Assembly: GCA_907163345.1 (NCBI GenBank)
Contig: CAJQUN010000024.1
Span: forward strand, 5,208,001 to 5,272,000
Reading direction: 5' to 3'
Origin: Haberlea rhodopensis
Taxonomy: Eukaryota > Streptophyta > Magnoliopsida > Lamiales > Gesneriaceae
DNA: 64,000 bases
Position 1 is the stretch's first letter, and each line of letters starts with the position of its first letter. Of the stretch, positions 34,782-49,500 are shown piece by piece. Position numbers and translations under genes: made by a program. The notes under the pieces were generated by a model, which did no database searches, was not told the origin of the DNA, and saw nothing but the letters and a program-made list of their open reading frames with translations.

Positions 34782-36734
34782 CTATTTGGGTCCAGAACGG
34801 ATTAGCCCTTTGGGAACCCACACCTGTATCAGCTTCAATGGCTTGTGTGTGTAGGGTGTGCTGTGTGCTGGTCTGTTTCGATGCTGTGTGTGATAATGTG
34901 TGCGCTGTGAAAACCTTTGATTCTCATAAGGTAGTCTATATCTTCGTTGAATCGGTTTTGAGTTATAGTAATTGTATTGTCTTCCTTGCCTTCGATCTTG
35001 CACCTTTGGATTTGGTCTGATAGACGCAAATCTTGCTGGTGCCTTTTCTTTGGCTTGGTCAACATAACCAATTCCTTTTCTCAGATTTTGATTCTCGTAA
35101 GAGACTCCTGTTTGAATCTTAGGTGCTTCAGTTTCATATACTGTGCTGGATTTAACAAATGTCATTTGTTTGACTTGATTCTTTACCAGCAACAGCTCAG
35201 ATTCATCTTTGGTGCATTCTTTGGTGTCAAAGCCTATGCCGGTGAAATCACCAACGTTTCTTTGAACCTCTTGTAATTCTTCCAAGGATGTTCTGGATTT
35301 TGTCCATGTTTTGAATATATGTGAGAGCTTAGCATTTTGTGTGCTAATTCTCTTATTTTCTTCATGGAGCTGATCATAAGAGATTTTCAGCTTGTTCAGC
35401 TCGATCTGGAGATTTTTGCACTCACCCTGCTCAGAGCAGCTTGGTTTGTTGTGCTCATCCATTTGAGTATTGATTTTGGCTTTATTCTTCTTAAGTGATT
35501 CAGCTAAGATCCTATAATCATTAGCCATGTCTTGCAGTGCGGACATGAGCTCTTCTCGTGTAAATTCATTTGAGTCAAGATCATATACCTTGTCTGTCTG
35601 ACTCATTTCTTCGTCTGCCATAAGACATTGAATATCTTCTTCGCTTTCGCTGGAAGAATATTCAGAGCTTTCTGAGTCTGAGTCTGTCTGAGCCCATTTG
35701 CTGTTTCCTTCTTCAGCTACTAGGACTTTTTGGGATTTTCCATGATTCTTGCGGTCTTTGTAGTGCTTCTTCTTTCTATCATCATGATGCTTCTCTTTCC
35801 GTTCTTCTTTCTTTGGTCTGGTGCAATCTGCAATGAAGTGTCCGGTCTTACCACAATTGTAGCAAGCCTGATCGTTAACAGTATCATCTTTTCTTGATTT
35901 ATAATGATGAGAGGGTTTGAAGTTCCTCTTATTTTTAGACATAAATTTATCGAATTTCTTGATAAATAATGACATAGCATCGTTACTCATCTGTTCAGCA
36001 GATCGGTCTGATGTTGAAGCGATCTGGTCTGGAGTGGCTGCCAGGGCCTTGTTTGGTTGAGAGATGAATGGTTCTGCTTCACCTCTACTTATTAGTTCAA
36101 ACTCATAGGCCTTAAGATCTGCAAACAGATCATGAAGTTCAACCTTGTTAAGGTCTTTTGATTCCCTCATAGCAATGGTCTTACATCCCATTCCTTTGGC
36201 AGAGCTCTCATTACTTTCAGAGCGATCTCTCTGTTAGAATATTCCTTCCCCAGACCATTCAGTTCATTTATGATGCCGGTGACTCTTTCATCAAACTCAT
36301 TTAGAGTTTCTCCACTTTTCATCTTTATGCTCTCAAATCTTTGAAGAGCAACAGTTAACTTGTTTTCTTTGGTCTGGTCGTTGCCTTCACATAGCTGTGC
36401 TATCTTCTCCCAAATTTCTTTGGCAGTAGAGCACATTTTGATTTTGCTGAACATGTTCTTGTCCAAAGTCTTGAACAAGATGTCTTTGGCCACTTTATCG
36501 AGATTTGCTTTCTTTCTTTCCTCATTCGTCCAGAGGGATCTATCTTTTTCCACCATTTGTGGTTCTCCATCAGAGATGGCTACTGCGTATTGATTTTTAA
36601 GATCTTCATTGGTCCATCATTGATGACGAACCACATATCGTCATCCTGAGCTGCCAGAATGAGCTTGCATTCTGATTCTCCAGTCATCATAGTCTTTCTT
36701 TTGAGAACATGGGGATTTTGTTGAATGATCCCAT
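34782..36734 (-). pseudogene. gag: SIRE-type Copia gag, several frameshifts
   Basis: The gag begins at the ATG at 36734 (MGSFNKIPMFSKE) and is recognisable by ILFKTLDKNMFSKIKMCSTA, IWEKIAQLCEGNDQTKEN, ALPKEWDV and a CCHC knuckle CYNCGKTGHFIADC in the long frame 36191-34782 (C110, C113, H118, C123). At least three or four single-base shifts break it, near 36690, 36660, 36610 and 36187. The part after the knuckle is Ser/Glu-rich, then predicted helical, then basic, ending near a VWVPK motif usual for this lineage. A stop separates it from pol. Gag would form the particle and bind the RNA. Confidence 0.85.
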
Positions 36735-36767
36735 CAGCTTAGTCTTTGTGCTGATTAAGATGACATT

Positions 36768-36779
36768 GCTCTGATACCA
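36768..36779 (-). other. Primer-binding site of the SIRE element (tRNA-iMet)
   Basis: Minus-strand TGGTATCAGAGC begins two bases after the LTR end (CCTAACA at 36782) and complements the 3' end of initiator tRNA-Met. Confidence 0.9.
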
Positions 36780-36781
36780 CT

Positions 36782-37596
36782 TGTTAGGATCGGTCCGGAG
36801 TGTTTAGAGGGGGGGGGGGGGGTGAATGAACACTCCTTATAAAAATTTATCCCTTGTGAATTCTTTCGGATTAGTAAAGAAATCTGTTACTTAATCAACT
36901 CTTGAACAGAACAGACCACTAAAAAAGGTGAGTGCGGAACGGTCTGCTCTTGTAAAGTAAGAACGGCTCGATGGCTAAGTGCAGAAGGATAAGACACAGG
37001 ATATGTTTTCTTGGAAGTTCGAAGGTGGTGTAATCCTTCTACGTCCTCCCTTCTTGCAAATTAAGGAAGGTTTATACTAGAAGACTTTGATTTATACAAT
37101 CATGTTGTACAAACCCGGATTTACCTCACTACCAGTCTGAACTCCTAGTCACTCAACCTGCTCAGACACACTCTGTCTGACAGTTACAATAAGTTGCTCA
37201 CTTCTTATTTTTCAATACACAATGCGCACAGTGATCCTACAATGATCAAATGTTACAAAAGTAATTGCGCTTAAATAATAACTTCAGCTCGAAAGCTTCT
37301 GAACTTTGTAAGCGTGTGCATGCTTTCTTGTGTGTTTTTCATTGATTAGCGTGAGTTGAATCCCCATACTTGTCTTCCTTTTGTTGCAATCCTTTATAGT
37401 TGAGGGTAGCAACGGCATTGTTTCCCTTAATGTGCGACTTTGACTCTTTTTAAACTCTGAGAAAGCTACAGTCTTCTTCTTCAGGACACTTGCCGGTCTT
37501 GTGTATGCTTTCGGCGACTGTCAGGTAAGCTCTTCTTTGTCTTCTTACCTTTAATGGCAATCTTCGACTTTTGACCTTTGTAGCATTATTACAGCA
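36782..37596 (-). mobile_element. Partial 5' LTR of the SIRE element
   Basis: On the minus strand it ends CGATCCTAACA. It contains a 14-base homopolymer (G on the plus strand, about 36809-36822) and a segment related to the LTR at 28330-28460 (GTACAAA, TATAAATCAAAGTCTTCTAG). The outer end with TGTTGG is not present; satellite DNA begins at about 37597. Confidence 0.8.
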
Positions 37597-40500
37597 TTAA
37601 ATGTCATAACGGTGTAAATGTAACATATTGGCTTTGGCAGATTCCAATTTTGAGTTTTCAAAATGCCGTAAGAATTTTTCACCCGGTTTTAGGGTTTTCC
37701 TAGAAGAAAAAAAATTATACGGCCTCTCTGATGTCAGCCCGGGCTGATTTATGAAAGTCAAATGTCATAACGGTGTAAATGTAACATATTGGCTTTGGCA
37801 GATTCCAATTTTGAGTTTTCAAAAAGCCGTAAGAATTTTTCACCGGTTTTAGGGTTTTCCTAGAAAAAAAAATTATACGGCCTCTCTGATGTCAGCCCGG
37901 GCTGATTTATGAAAGTCAAATGTCATAACGGTGTAAATGTAACATATTGGCTTTGGCAGATTCCAATTTTGAGTTTTCAAAATGCCGTAAGAATTTTTCA
38001 CCCGGTTTTAGGGTTTTCCTAGAAGAAAAAAAATTATACGGCCTCTCTGATGTCAGCCCGGGCTGATTTATGAAAGTCAAATGTCATAACGGTGTAAATG
38101 TAACATATTGGCTTTGGCAGATTCCAATTTTGAGTTTTCAAAAAGGCGTAAGAATTTTTCACTCGGTTTTAGGGTTTTCCAAGAAGAAAAAAAAATTATA
38201 CGGCCTCTCTGATGTCTGCCCGGGCTGATTTATGAAAGTCAAATGTCACTAACGGTCTAAATGTAACATATTGGCTTTGGCAGATTACAATTTTGAGTTT
38301 CAAAAGGCGTAAGAATTTTTCACTCGGTTTAGGGTTTTCCTAGAATAAAAAAATTATACGGCCTCTCTGATGTCAGCCCGGGCTGATTTATGAAGTCAAA
38401 TGTCATAACGGTGTAAATGTAACATATTGGCTTTGGCAGATTCCAATTTTGAGTTTCAAAATGCCGTAAGAATTTTCACCCGATTTAGGGTTTTCCTAGA
38501 AGAAAAAAAATTATACGGCTTCTCTGATGTCAGCCTCGGGCTGATTTATGAAAGTCAAATGTCATAACGGTGTAAATGTAACATATTGGCTTTGGCAGAT
38601 TCCAATTTTGAGTTTTCAAAAAGGCGTAAGAATTTTTCACTCGGTTTTAGGGTTTTCCTAGAAGAAAAAAAATTATACGGCCTCTCTGATGTAAGCCCGG
38701 GCTGATTTATGAAAGTCAAATGTCATAAACGGTGTAAATGTAACATATTGGCTTTGGCAGATTCCAATTTTGAGTTTTCAAAAATGGCGTAAGAATTTTT
38801 CACTCGGTTTTAGGGTTTTCCTAGAAGAAAAAAAATTATACGGCCTCTCTGATGTCAGCCCGGGCTGATTTATGAAAGTCAAATGTCATAACGGTGTAAA
38901 TGTAACATATTGGCTTTGGCAGATTCCAATTTTGAGTTTTCAAAAAGGCGTAAGAATTTTTCACTCGGTTTTAGGGTTTTCCTAGAAGAAAAAAAATTAT
39001 ACGGCCTCTCTGATGTCAGCCCGGGCTGATTTATGAAAGTCAAATGTCATAACGGTGTAAATGTAACATATTGGCTTTGGCAGATTCCAATTTTGAGTTT
39101 TCAAAAAGGCGTAAGAATTTTTCACTCGGTTTTAGGGTTTTCCTAGAAGAAAAAAAATTATACGGCCTCTCTGATGTCAGCCCGGGCTGATTTATGAAAG
39201 TCAAATGTCATAACGGTGTAAATGTAACATATTGGCTTGGCAGATTCCAATTTTGAGTTTTCAAAAAGGCGTAAGAATTTTTCACTCGGTTTTAGGGTTT
39301 TCCTAGAAGAAAAAAAATTATACGGCCTCGCTGATGTCAGCCCGGGCTGATTTATGAAAGTCAAATGTCATAACGGTGTAAATGTAACATATTGGCTTTG
39401 GCAGATTCCAATTTTGAGTTTTCAAAATGCCGTAAGAATTTTTCACCCGATTTTAGGGTTTTCCTAGAAGAAAAAAAATTATACGGCCTCTCTGATGTCA
39501 GCTCGGGCTGATTTATGAAAGTCAAATGTCATAACGGTGTAAATGTAACATATTGGCTTTGGCAGATTACCAATTTTGAGTTTTCAAAATGCGTAAGAAT
39601 TTTTCACTCGGTTTAGGGTATTTCCTAGAAGAAAAAAAATTATACGGCCTCTCTGATGTCAGCCCGGGCTGATTTATGAAAGTCAAATGTCATAACGGTG
39701 TAAATGTAACATATTGGCTTTGGCAGATTCCAATTTTGAGGTTTTCAAAAAGGCGTAAGAATTTTTCACTCGAGTTTTAGGGTTTTCCTAGAAGAAAAAA
39801 AATTATACGGCCTCTCTGATGTCAGCCCGGGCTGATTTATGAAAGTCAAATGTCATAACGGTGTAATGTAACATATTGGCTTTGGCAGATTCCAATTTTG
39901 AGTTTTCAAAATGCCGTAAGAATTTTTCACTCGTTTTTAGGGTTTTCCTAGAAGAAAAAAAATTATACGGCCTCTCTGATGTCAGCCCGGGCTGATTTAT
40001 GAAAGTCAAATGTCCATAACGGTGTAAATGTAACATATTGGCTTTGGCAGATTCCAATTTTGAGTTTTCAAAAAGGCGTAAGAATTTTTCACTCGGTTTT
40101 AGGGTTTTCCTAGAAGAAAAAAAAATTATACGGCCTCTCTGATGTCAGCCCGGGCTGATTTATGAAAGTCAAATGTCATAACGGTGTAAATGTAACATAT
40201 TGGCTTTGGGCAGATTCCAATTTTGAGTTTTCAAAAAGGCGTAAGAATTTTTCACCTCGGTTTTAGGGTTTTCCTAGAAGAAAAAAAATTATACGGCCTC
40301 TCTGATGTCAGCCCGGGCTGATTTATGAAAGTCAAATGTCATAACGGTGTAAATGTAACATATTGGGCTTGGCAGATTCCAATTTTGAGTTTTCAAAAAG
40401 GCGTAAGAATTTTCACTCCGGTTTAGGTTTTCCAGAAGAAAAAAAATTATACGGCCTCTCTGATGTCATGCCCGGGCTGATTTATGAAAGTCAAATGTCA

Positions 40501-43500
40501 TAAACGGTGTAAATGTAACATATTGCTTGGCAGATTCCAATTTTGAGTTTTCAAAAAGGCGTAAGAATTTTTCACTCGGTTTTAGGGTTTTCCTAGAAGA
40601 AAAAAAAATTATACGGCCTCTCTGAATGTCAGCCCGGGCTGATTTATGAAAGTCAAATGTCATAACGGATGTAAATGTAACATATTGGCTTCTGCAGATT
40701 CCAATTTTGAGTTTTCAAAATGCCGTAAGAATTTTTCAACCGGTTTTAGGGTTTCCTAGAAGAAAAAAAAATATACGGCCTCTCTGATGTCAGCCGGGCT
40801 GATTTATGAATAGTCAAATGTCATAACGGTGTAAATGTAACATATTGGCTTCGGCAGATTCCAATTTTGAGTTTTCAAAATGCCGTAAGAATTTTTCACC
40901 CGGTTTTAGGGTTTTCCTAGAAGAAAAAAAATTATACGGCCTCTCTGATGTCAGCCCGGGCTGATTTATGACAGTCCAATGTCATAACGCTGTAAATGTA
41001 ACATATTAGCTTTGGCAGATTCCAATTTTGAGTTTTCAAAAAGGCGTAAGAGTTTTTCACTCGATTTTAGGGTTTCCTAGAAGAAAAAAAATTATACGGC
41101 CTCTCTGATGTCAGCCCGAGCTGATTTATGAAAGTCAAATGTCATAACGGTGTAAATGTAACATATTGGCTTTGGCAGATTCCAATTTTGAGTTTTCACA
41201 AAGGCGTAAGAATTTTTCACTCGTTTTTAGGGTTTTCCTAGAAGAAAAAAATCATACGTCCTCTCTGATGTCAGCTCTGGCTAATTTATGAAACTCAAAT
41301 GTCATAACGGTTTAAATGTAACATATTGGCTTTGGCAGATTCCAATTTTGAGTTTTCAAACGTCGTAAGAATTTTTCACCCGGTTTTAGGGTTTTCCTAT
41401 AAGAAAAAAATTTATACGGCCTCTCTGATGTCACTCCGGGATGATTTATGAAAGTCAAATGTCATAACGGTGTGTAAATGTAACATATTGGCTTCGGCAG
41501 ATTCCAATTTTGAGTTTTCAAAATAACGTAAAAAAATTTCACACGGTTTTAGGGTTTTATTAGAAGAAAAAAAAATTATACGGCCTCTATGATGTCAGCC
41601 CGCGCTGATTTATGAAAGTCAATGTAATATCGGTCTTAATGTAACATATTGATTTCGGAAGATTCCAATTTTGAGTTTTCAAAATGCCGTAAGAATTTTT
41701 CACCCGGTTTTAGGGTTTTCCTAGAAGAAAAAAATTATACGGCCTCTCTGAAGTCAGCCCGGGCTGATTTATGAATGTCAAATGTCATAATGGTGTAAAT
41801 GTAACATATTGGCTTCGACATATTCCAATTTGAGTTTTCAAAGATGCCGTAATAATTTTTCACCGGGTTTTACGGTTTTCCTAGAAGAAAAAAAATATAT
41901 GGCCTCACTGATGTCAGTCCGGGCTGATTTATGAATGTCAAATGTCGTAACGGTGTAAATGTAACATATTGGCTTTGGCAGATTCCAATTTTGAGTTTTT
42001 CGAAATGCCGTAAGAATTTTTCACCCGGTTTTAGGGTTTTCCTAGAAGAAAAAAACTTATACGGCCTCTCTGATGTTAGCCCGTGCTGATTTATGAATGT
42101 CAAATATCATAACGGTGTAAATGTAACATATTGGCTTCGGCAGGATTCCAATTTTTCAGTTTTTCAAAATGGCCGTAAGAACTTTACACCCGGTTTAAGG
42201 GTCGGCCTCTCTGATGTCATGCGGGCTGGATTTATGAAATTCAAATGTCATAACGGTAAAAATGTAACATATTGGCTTTTGCAGATTCCAATTTTGAGTT
42301 TTCAAAAAGGCGTAAGAAATTTTTCACTCGGTTTTAGGGTTTTCCTAGAAGAAAAAAAATTATACAGCCGCTCTGATGTCAGCCCGGGCTGATTTATGAA
42401 AGTCAAATGTCATAACGGTGTAAATGTAACATATTGGCTTTGGCAGATTCCAATTTTGAGTTTTCGAAATGCCGTAAGAAATTTACACCCGGTTTTAGGG
42501 TTTTCCTAGAAGAAAAAAATTATACAGCCTCTCTCATGTCAGCCCGGGCTGATTTATGAAGTCAAATGTCATAACGGTGTAATGTAACATATTGGCTACG
42601 GCAGATTCCAATTTTGAGTTTTCAAAATGCCGTAAGAATTTTTCACCTGGTTTTAGGGTTTTCCTAGAAGAAAAAAATTATACGGACTCTCTGATGTCAA
42701 CCCGGGCTTGATTTATGAAAGTCAAACGTCATAATGGTGTAAATGTAACATATTGGCTTCGGCAGATTCCAATTTTGAGTTTTCAAAATGCCGTAAGAAT
42801 TTTTCACCCGGTTTTAGGGTTTTCCTAGAAGAAAAAAAATTATACGGCCTCTCTGATGTCAGTTCGGGCTGATTTATGAAAGTCAAATGTCACAACGGTG
42901 TAAATGTAACATATTGGCTTCGGCAGATTCAATTTTGAGTTTTCAAAATGCCGTAAGAATTTTTCACCGGTTTTTAAGGTTTTCCTAGAAGAAAAAAAAT
43001 TATATTGCCTCTCTGATGTCAGCCCGTTCTGATTTATGACAGTCCAATGTCATAACGCTGAAAATGTAACATATTAGCTTTGGCAGATTCCAATTTTGAG
43101 TTTCAAAAAGGCGTAAGAATTTTTCACTCGATTTTAGGGTTTTCCTAGAAGAAAAAAAATTATACGGCCTCTCTGATGTCAGCCCTGGCTGATTTATGAA
43201 AGTCAAATGTCATAACGGTGTAAATGTAACATATTGGCTTTGGCAGATTCCAATTTTGAGTTTTCAAAAGGTCTGTAAGAATTTTTCACTCGGTTTTAGG
43301 GTTTTCCTAGAAGAAAAAAAATTATACGGCCTCTCTGATGTCAGCCCGGGCTGATTTATGAAGTCAAATGTCATAACGGTGTAAATGTAACATATTGGCT
43401 TTGGCAGATTCCAATTTTGAGTTTTCAAAAGGCGTAAGAATTTTTCACTCGGTTTTAGGGTTTTCCTAAGAAGAAAAAAATTATACGGCCTCTCTGATGT

Positions 43501-46500
43501 CAGCCCGGGCTGATTTATGAAAGTCAAATGTCATAACGGTGTAAATGTAACATATTGGCTTTGGCAGATTCCAATTTTGAGTTTTCAAAAGGCGTAAGAA
43601 TTTTTCACCCGGTTTTAGGGTTTTCCTAGAAGAAAAAAAATTATACGGCCTCTCTGAGGTCAGCCTGGGCTGATTTATTAAAGTCAAATGTTATAACAAT
43701 GTAAATGTAACATATTGGCTTTGGCAGATTCCAATTTTGAGTTTTCACAAAGGCGTAAGAATTTTCACTCGGTTTTAGGGTTTTTTTAGAAGAAAAAAAA
43801 TTATACGGCCTCTCTGATGTCAGCTCGGGCTAATTTATGAAACTCAAATGTCATAACGGTTTAAATGTACATATTGGCTTTCGCAGATTCCAATTTTGAG
43901 TTTTCAAAACACCGTAAGAATTTTTCACCGGTTTTAGGGTTTTCCTAGAAGAAAAAAATTATACGGCCTCTCTGATGTCAGGCCCGGGCTGATTTATGAA
44001 AGTCAAATGTCATAACGGTGTAAATGTAACATACTTGGCTTCGGCATATTCCAATTTTGAGTTTTCAAAATGCCGTAAGAATTTTTCACCCGGTTTTAGG
44101 GTTTTCCTAGAAGAAAAAAAACTTATACGGCCTCTCTGATGTCAGCCCGGGCTGATTTATGAAATGTCAAATTTCATAACTGGTGTAAATGTAACATATT
44201 GGCTTTGGCAGATTCCAATTTTGAGTTTTCAAGATGCCGTAAGAATTTTTCACCGGGTTTTAGGGTTTTCCTAGAAGAAAAAAAATTATACGGCCTCTCT
44301 GATGTCAGCTCCGGGCTTGATTTATGAAAGTCAAATGTCATAACGGTGTAAATGTAACATATTGGCTTTGGCAGATTACAATTTTGAGTTTTCAAAATGC
44401 CGTAAGAACTTTTCACCCGGTTTAAGGGTTTTCCTAGAAGAAAAAAATTATACGGCCTCTCTGATGTCAGGCCGGGCTTGATTTATGAAAGTCAAATGTC
44501 ATAACGGTGTAAATGTAACATATTGGCTTTGGCAGATTCCAATTTTAAGTTTTCAAAAAGGCGTAAGAATTTTTCACTCGATTTTAGGGTTTTCCTAGAA
44601 GAAAAAAAATTATACAGCCTCTCTGATGTCAGCCTGGGCTGATTTATGAAAGTCAAATGTCATAACGGTGTAAATGTAACATATTGGCTTTGGCAGATTC
44701 GAATTTTGAGTTTTCGAAATGCCGTAAGAAATTTTGCACCCGGTTTTAGGGTTTTCCTAGAAGAAAAAAATTATACAGCCTCTCTGATGTCAGCCGGGCT
44801 GATTTATGAAAGTCAAATGTCATAACGGTGTAAATGTAACATATTGGCTACGGCATATTCCAATTTTGAGTTTTCAAAATGCCGTAAGAATTTTTCACCT
44901 GGTTTTAGGGTTTTTCCTAGAAGAAAAAAAATTATACGGACTCTCTGATGTCAACCCGGGCTGATTTATGAAAGTCAAACGTCATAACGGTGTAAATGTA
45001 ACATATTGGCTTCGGCAGATTCCAATTTTGAGTTATCAAATGCCTTAAGAATTTTTCACCCGATTTTAGGGTTTTCCTAGAAGAAAAAAAATTATACGGC
45101 CTCTCTGATGTCAGTTCGGGCTGATTTATGAAAGTCAAATGTCATAACGGTTTGTAAATGTAACATATTGGCTTTGGCAGATTCCAATTTTGAGTTTTCA
45201 AAATGCCGTAAAATTTTTCACCCGGTTTTAGGGTTTTCCTAGAAGAAAAAAACTTATACGGCCTCTCTGATGTCAGCCCGGGCTGATTTATGAATGTCAA
45301 ATATCATAACGGTGTAAATGTAACATATTGGCTTCGGCAGATTCCAATTTTTCAGTTTTCTAAATGCCGTAAGAATTTTTCACCCGGTTTTAGGGTTTTC
45401 CAAGAAGAAAAAAAATTATACGGCCTCTCTGATGTCAGCCCGGGGTTGATTTATGAAGGTCAAATGTCATAACTGTGTAAATGTAACATATTGGCTTTGG
45501 CAGATTCCAATTTTGAGTTTTCGAAATGCCGTAAGAATTTTCACCCGGTTTTAGGGTTTTCTAGAAGAAAAAAACTTATACGGCCTCTCTGATGTCAGCC
45601 CGGGCTGATTTATGAATTTCAAATATCATAACGGTGTAAATGTAACATATTGGCTTCGACAGATTCCAATTTTCAGGTTTTCAAAATTCCGTAAGAACTT
45701 TTCACCCGGTTTAAGGGTTTTCTAGAAGAAAAAATATTATACGGCCTCTCTGATGTCAGGCCGGGCTGATTTATGAAAGTCAAATGTCATAACGTTGAAA
45801 ATGTAACATATTGGCTTCGGAAGATTCCAATTTTGAGTTTTCAAAATGCCGTAAAAAAATTTCACCCGATTTTAGGGTTTCTTGAAGAAAAAAAATTATA
45901 AGGCCTCTCTGATGTCAGCCCGGGCTGATTTATGAAGGTCAAATGCAATAACGGGTTGTAAATGTAACATATGGATTTGGCAGATTCCAATTTTGGGGTA
46001 TTCAAAAAGGCGTAAAAAAATTTTACTCTGGTTTTAGGGTTTTCCTAGAAGAAAAAAAATTATACGACCTCTCTTATGTCAGCCCGGGCTGATTTATGAA
46101 AGTCAAATGTCATAACGGTGTAAATGTAACATATTGGCTTTGGCAGATTCCAATTTTGAGTTTTCAAAAGGCCGTAATAATTTTTCACCCGGTTTAGGTT
46201 TTCCTAGATGAAAAAAATTATACGGACTCTCTGATGTCAGCCCGGGCTGATTTATGAAAGTCAAATGTCATAACGGTTCAAATGTAACTATTGGCTTTTG
46301 CAGATTCCAATTTTGAGTTTTTCAAAAAGCCCGTAAGAATTTTTCAACCCGGTTTTAGGGTTTTCCTAGGAGAAAAAAATTATACGGCCTCTCTGATGTC
46401 AGCCCGGGTTGATTTATGAAAGTCAATGTCACAACGGTGTATAATGTAACATATTGGCATTGGCGGATTCCAATTTTGAGTTTTCAAATGCCGTAAGAAT

Positions 46501-49500
46501 TTTTCACCCTAGTTTTGGGGTTTTCCTAGAAGAAAAAAAATTATACGGCCTCTGTGATGTCAGCCCGGGCTGGATTTATGAAAGTCAAATGTCATAACGG
46601 TGTAATCTAACATACTGGCTTGGCAGATTCCAATTTGAGTTATCAAAATACCGTAATATTTTTTTACCCGGTTTTAGGTTTTCGTGGAAGAAAAAAATTA
46701 TACGTGCTCTCTGATGTCAGCCCGGGTTGATTTATGAAAGTCAAATGTCATAACGGTTGTATATGTAACATATTGGCTTTTGCAGATTCCAATTTTGAGT
46801 TTTCAAAATGCCATAAGAATTTTTCACCCGGTTTTAGGGTTTTCCTAGAAGAAAAAAAATTATACGGCCTCTCTGATGTCATCCCGGGCAGATTTATGAA
46901 ACTCACATGTCATAACGGTGTGTAAATGTAACATATTGGCTTTGGTAGATTCCAATTTGTGTTTTCCAAAAACCGTAAGAATTTTTCACCCGGTTTTAGG
47001 GTTTTCTAGAAGAAAAAAATTTATACGGCCTCTCTGATGTCAGCCGGGTTGATTTATGAAAGTCAATGTCATAACGGTTGTAAATGTAACATATTGGCTT
47101 TGGCAGATTCTAATTTTGAATTTTCAAAATACCGTAAGAATTTTTCACCAGGTTTTAGGGTTTTCCTAGAAGAAAAAAATTATACGGCCTCTCTGATGTC
47201 AGCCCGGGCTTGATTTATGAAACTCAAATGTCATAACGGTGTATGTTTTGTAAATGTAACATATTGGCTTTGGCAGATTCCAATTTTGAGTTTTCAAAAT
47301 GCGGTAAGAATTTTTCACCTGGTTTTAGGGTTTTTTTGAAGAAAAAAAATTATAAGGCCTCTCTGATGTCAGCCCCGGCTGATTTATGAAAGTCAAATGT
47401 CATAATGGTGCAAATGTAAAATATTGGCTTTGGCAGATTCCAGTTTTGGGTTTTCAAAAGGCGTAAAAAAATTCACTCGGTTTTTAAGTGTTTTGTTAGA
47501 AGAAAAAAATTATACGGCCTCTCTTATGTCAGCCCGGACTAATTTATGAAAGTCAAATGTCATAACTGTGAAATGTAACATATTGGCTTTGGCAGATTCT
47601 AATTTTGAGTTTTTAAAATGCCGTAATAATTTTTCATCCGATTTTATGGTTTTCCTAGAAGAAAAAAAATTTTACGGACTCTCTGATGTCAGCTCGGGCT
47701 GATTTATGAAAGTCAAATGTCATAACGGTTTCAAATGTAACATATTTGCTTTGGCAGATTCCAATTTTGAGTTTTCAAAAAGCCGTAAGAATTTTTTCAC
47801 ACGGTTTTAGGGTTTTCCTAGAAGAAAAAAATTATACGGCCTTTCTGATGTCAGCCCGGGCTGATTTATGAAAGTCAAATGTCATAACGGTGTTGTAAAT
47901 ATAACATATTGGCTTTGGCAGATTCCAATTTTGAGTTTTCAAAATGCCGTAAGAATTTTTCACCCGGTTTTAGGGTTTTCCTTGAATAAAAAAAATTATA
48001 CGGCCGCTCTGATGTCAACCCGGGCTGATGTATGAAAGTCAAATGTCATAACGGTTTAAATGTAACATATTGGCTTTGGCAAATTCCAATTTTGAGTTTT
48101 CAAAATGCCGTAAAAAAATTTCACCCGGTTTTAGGGTTTTCCTAAAAGAAAAAAAATTATACGGCCTCTCTGATGTCAGCCCGGGTTGATTTATGAAAGT
48201 TAAATGTCATAACGGTTGTAAATGTAACATATTGGCTGTGGCAGATTCCAATTTTGAGTTTTCAAAATGCCGTAAGAATTTTTCACCCGGTTTTATGGTT
48301 TTCCTAGAAGAAAAAAAATTATACGGGCTCTCTGATGTCAGTCCGGGCTGATTTATGAAAGTCAAATGTCATAACGGAGTAAATGTAACATATTGGCTTT
48401 GGCAGATTCCAATTTTGAGTTTTCGAAATGCCGTAAGAATTTTTCACCAGGTTTTAGGGTTTTCCTAGAAGAAAAAACTTATACGGCCTCTCTGATGTCA
48501 GCCCGGGCTGATTTATGAATGTCAAATACCATAACGGTTGTAAATGTAACATATTGGCTTCAGCAGATTCCAATTTTTTAGTTTTCAAAATGCCGTAAGA
48601 ACTTTTCACCGGGTTTAAGGGTTTTCCTAGAAGAAAAAAAATTATACGGCCTCTCTGATGTCAGGCCGGGCTGATTTATAAAAGTCAAATGTCATAACGA
48701 TGAAAAAGTAACATATTGGCTTTGGCAGATTCCAATTTTGAGTTTTCAAAAAGGCGTAAAAAATTTTCACTCGGTTTTAGGGTTTTCCTAGAAGAAAAAA
48801 AATTATACAGCCTCTCTGATGTCAGCCCGGGCTGATTTATGAAAGTCAAATGTCATAACGGTTGTAAATGTAACATATTGGCTTTGGCAGATTCCAATTT
48901 TGAGTTTTCGAAATGCCGTAAGAAATTTGCACCCGGTTTTAGGGTTTTCCTAGAAGAAAAAAATTATACAGCCTCTCTGATGTCAGCCCGGGCTGATTTA
49001 TGAAAGTCAAATGTCATAACGGTGTAAATGTAACATATTGGCTACGGCAGATTCCAATTTTGAGTTTTCAAAATGCCGTAAGAATTTTTCTCCTGGTTTA
49101 GGGTTTTCCTAGAAGAAAAAAATTATACGGACTCTTTGATGTCAACCCGGGCTGATTTATGAAAGTCAAACGTCATAACGGTGTAAATGTAACATATTGG
49201 CTTCGGCAGATTCCAATTTTGAGTTTTCAAAATGCCGTAAGAATTTTTCACCCGGTTTTATGGTTTTCCTAGAAAAAAAAATTATACGGCCTCTCTGATG
49301 TCAGTTTGGGCCGATTTATGAAATTAAAATGTCATAACGGTGTAAATGTAACATATTGGCTTCGGCAGATTCCAATTTTGAGTTTTCAAAATGCCGTAAG
49401 AATTTTTCAACCGATTTTAGGGTTTTCCTAGAAGAAAAAAATTTATACGGCCTCTCTGATGTCAGCCCGGGCTGATTTATGACAGTCCAATGTCATAACG

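Larger units (their letters stand above)
30694..37596 (-). mobile_element. SIRE-type Copia retrotransposon, 3' end missing
   Basis: Minus-strand order: partial 5' LTR (37596-36782), primer-binding site, gag (36734-34782), pol (34749-31569), then an accessory ORF (31181 onward). The 3' LTR is absent: the element is cut at the Athila junction near 30693. Its outer 5' LTR end is cut by the satellite array. It is related to, but not the same subfamily as, the small element at 25378-28734. Confidence 0.85.
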
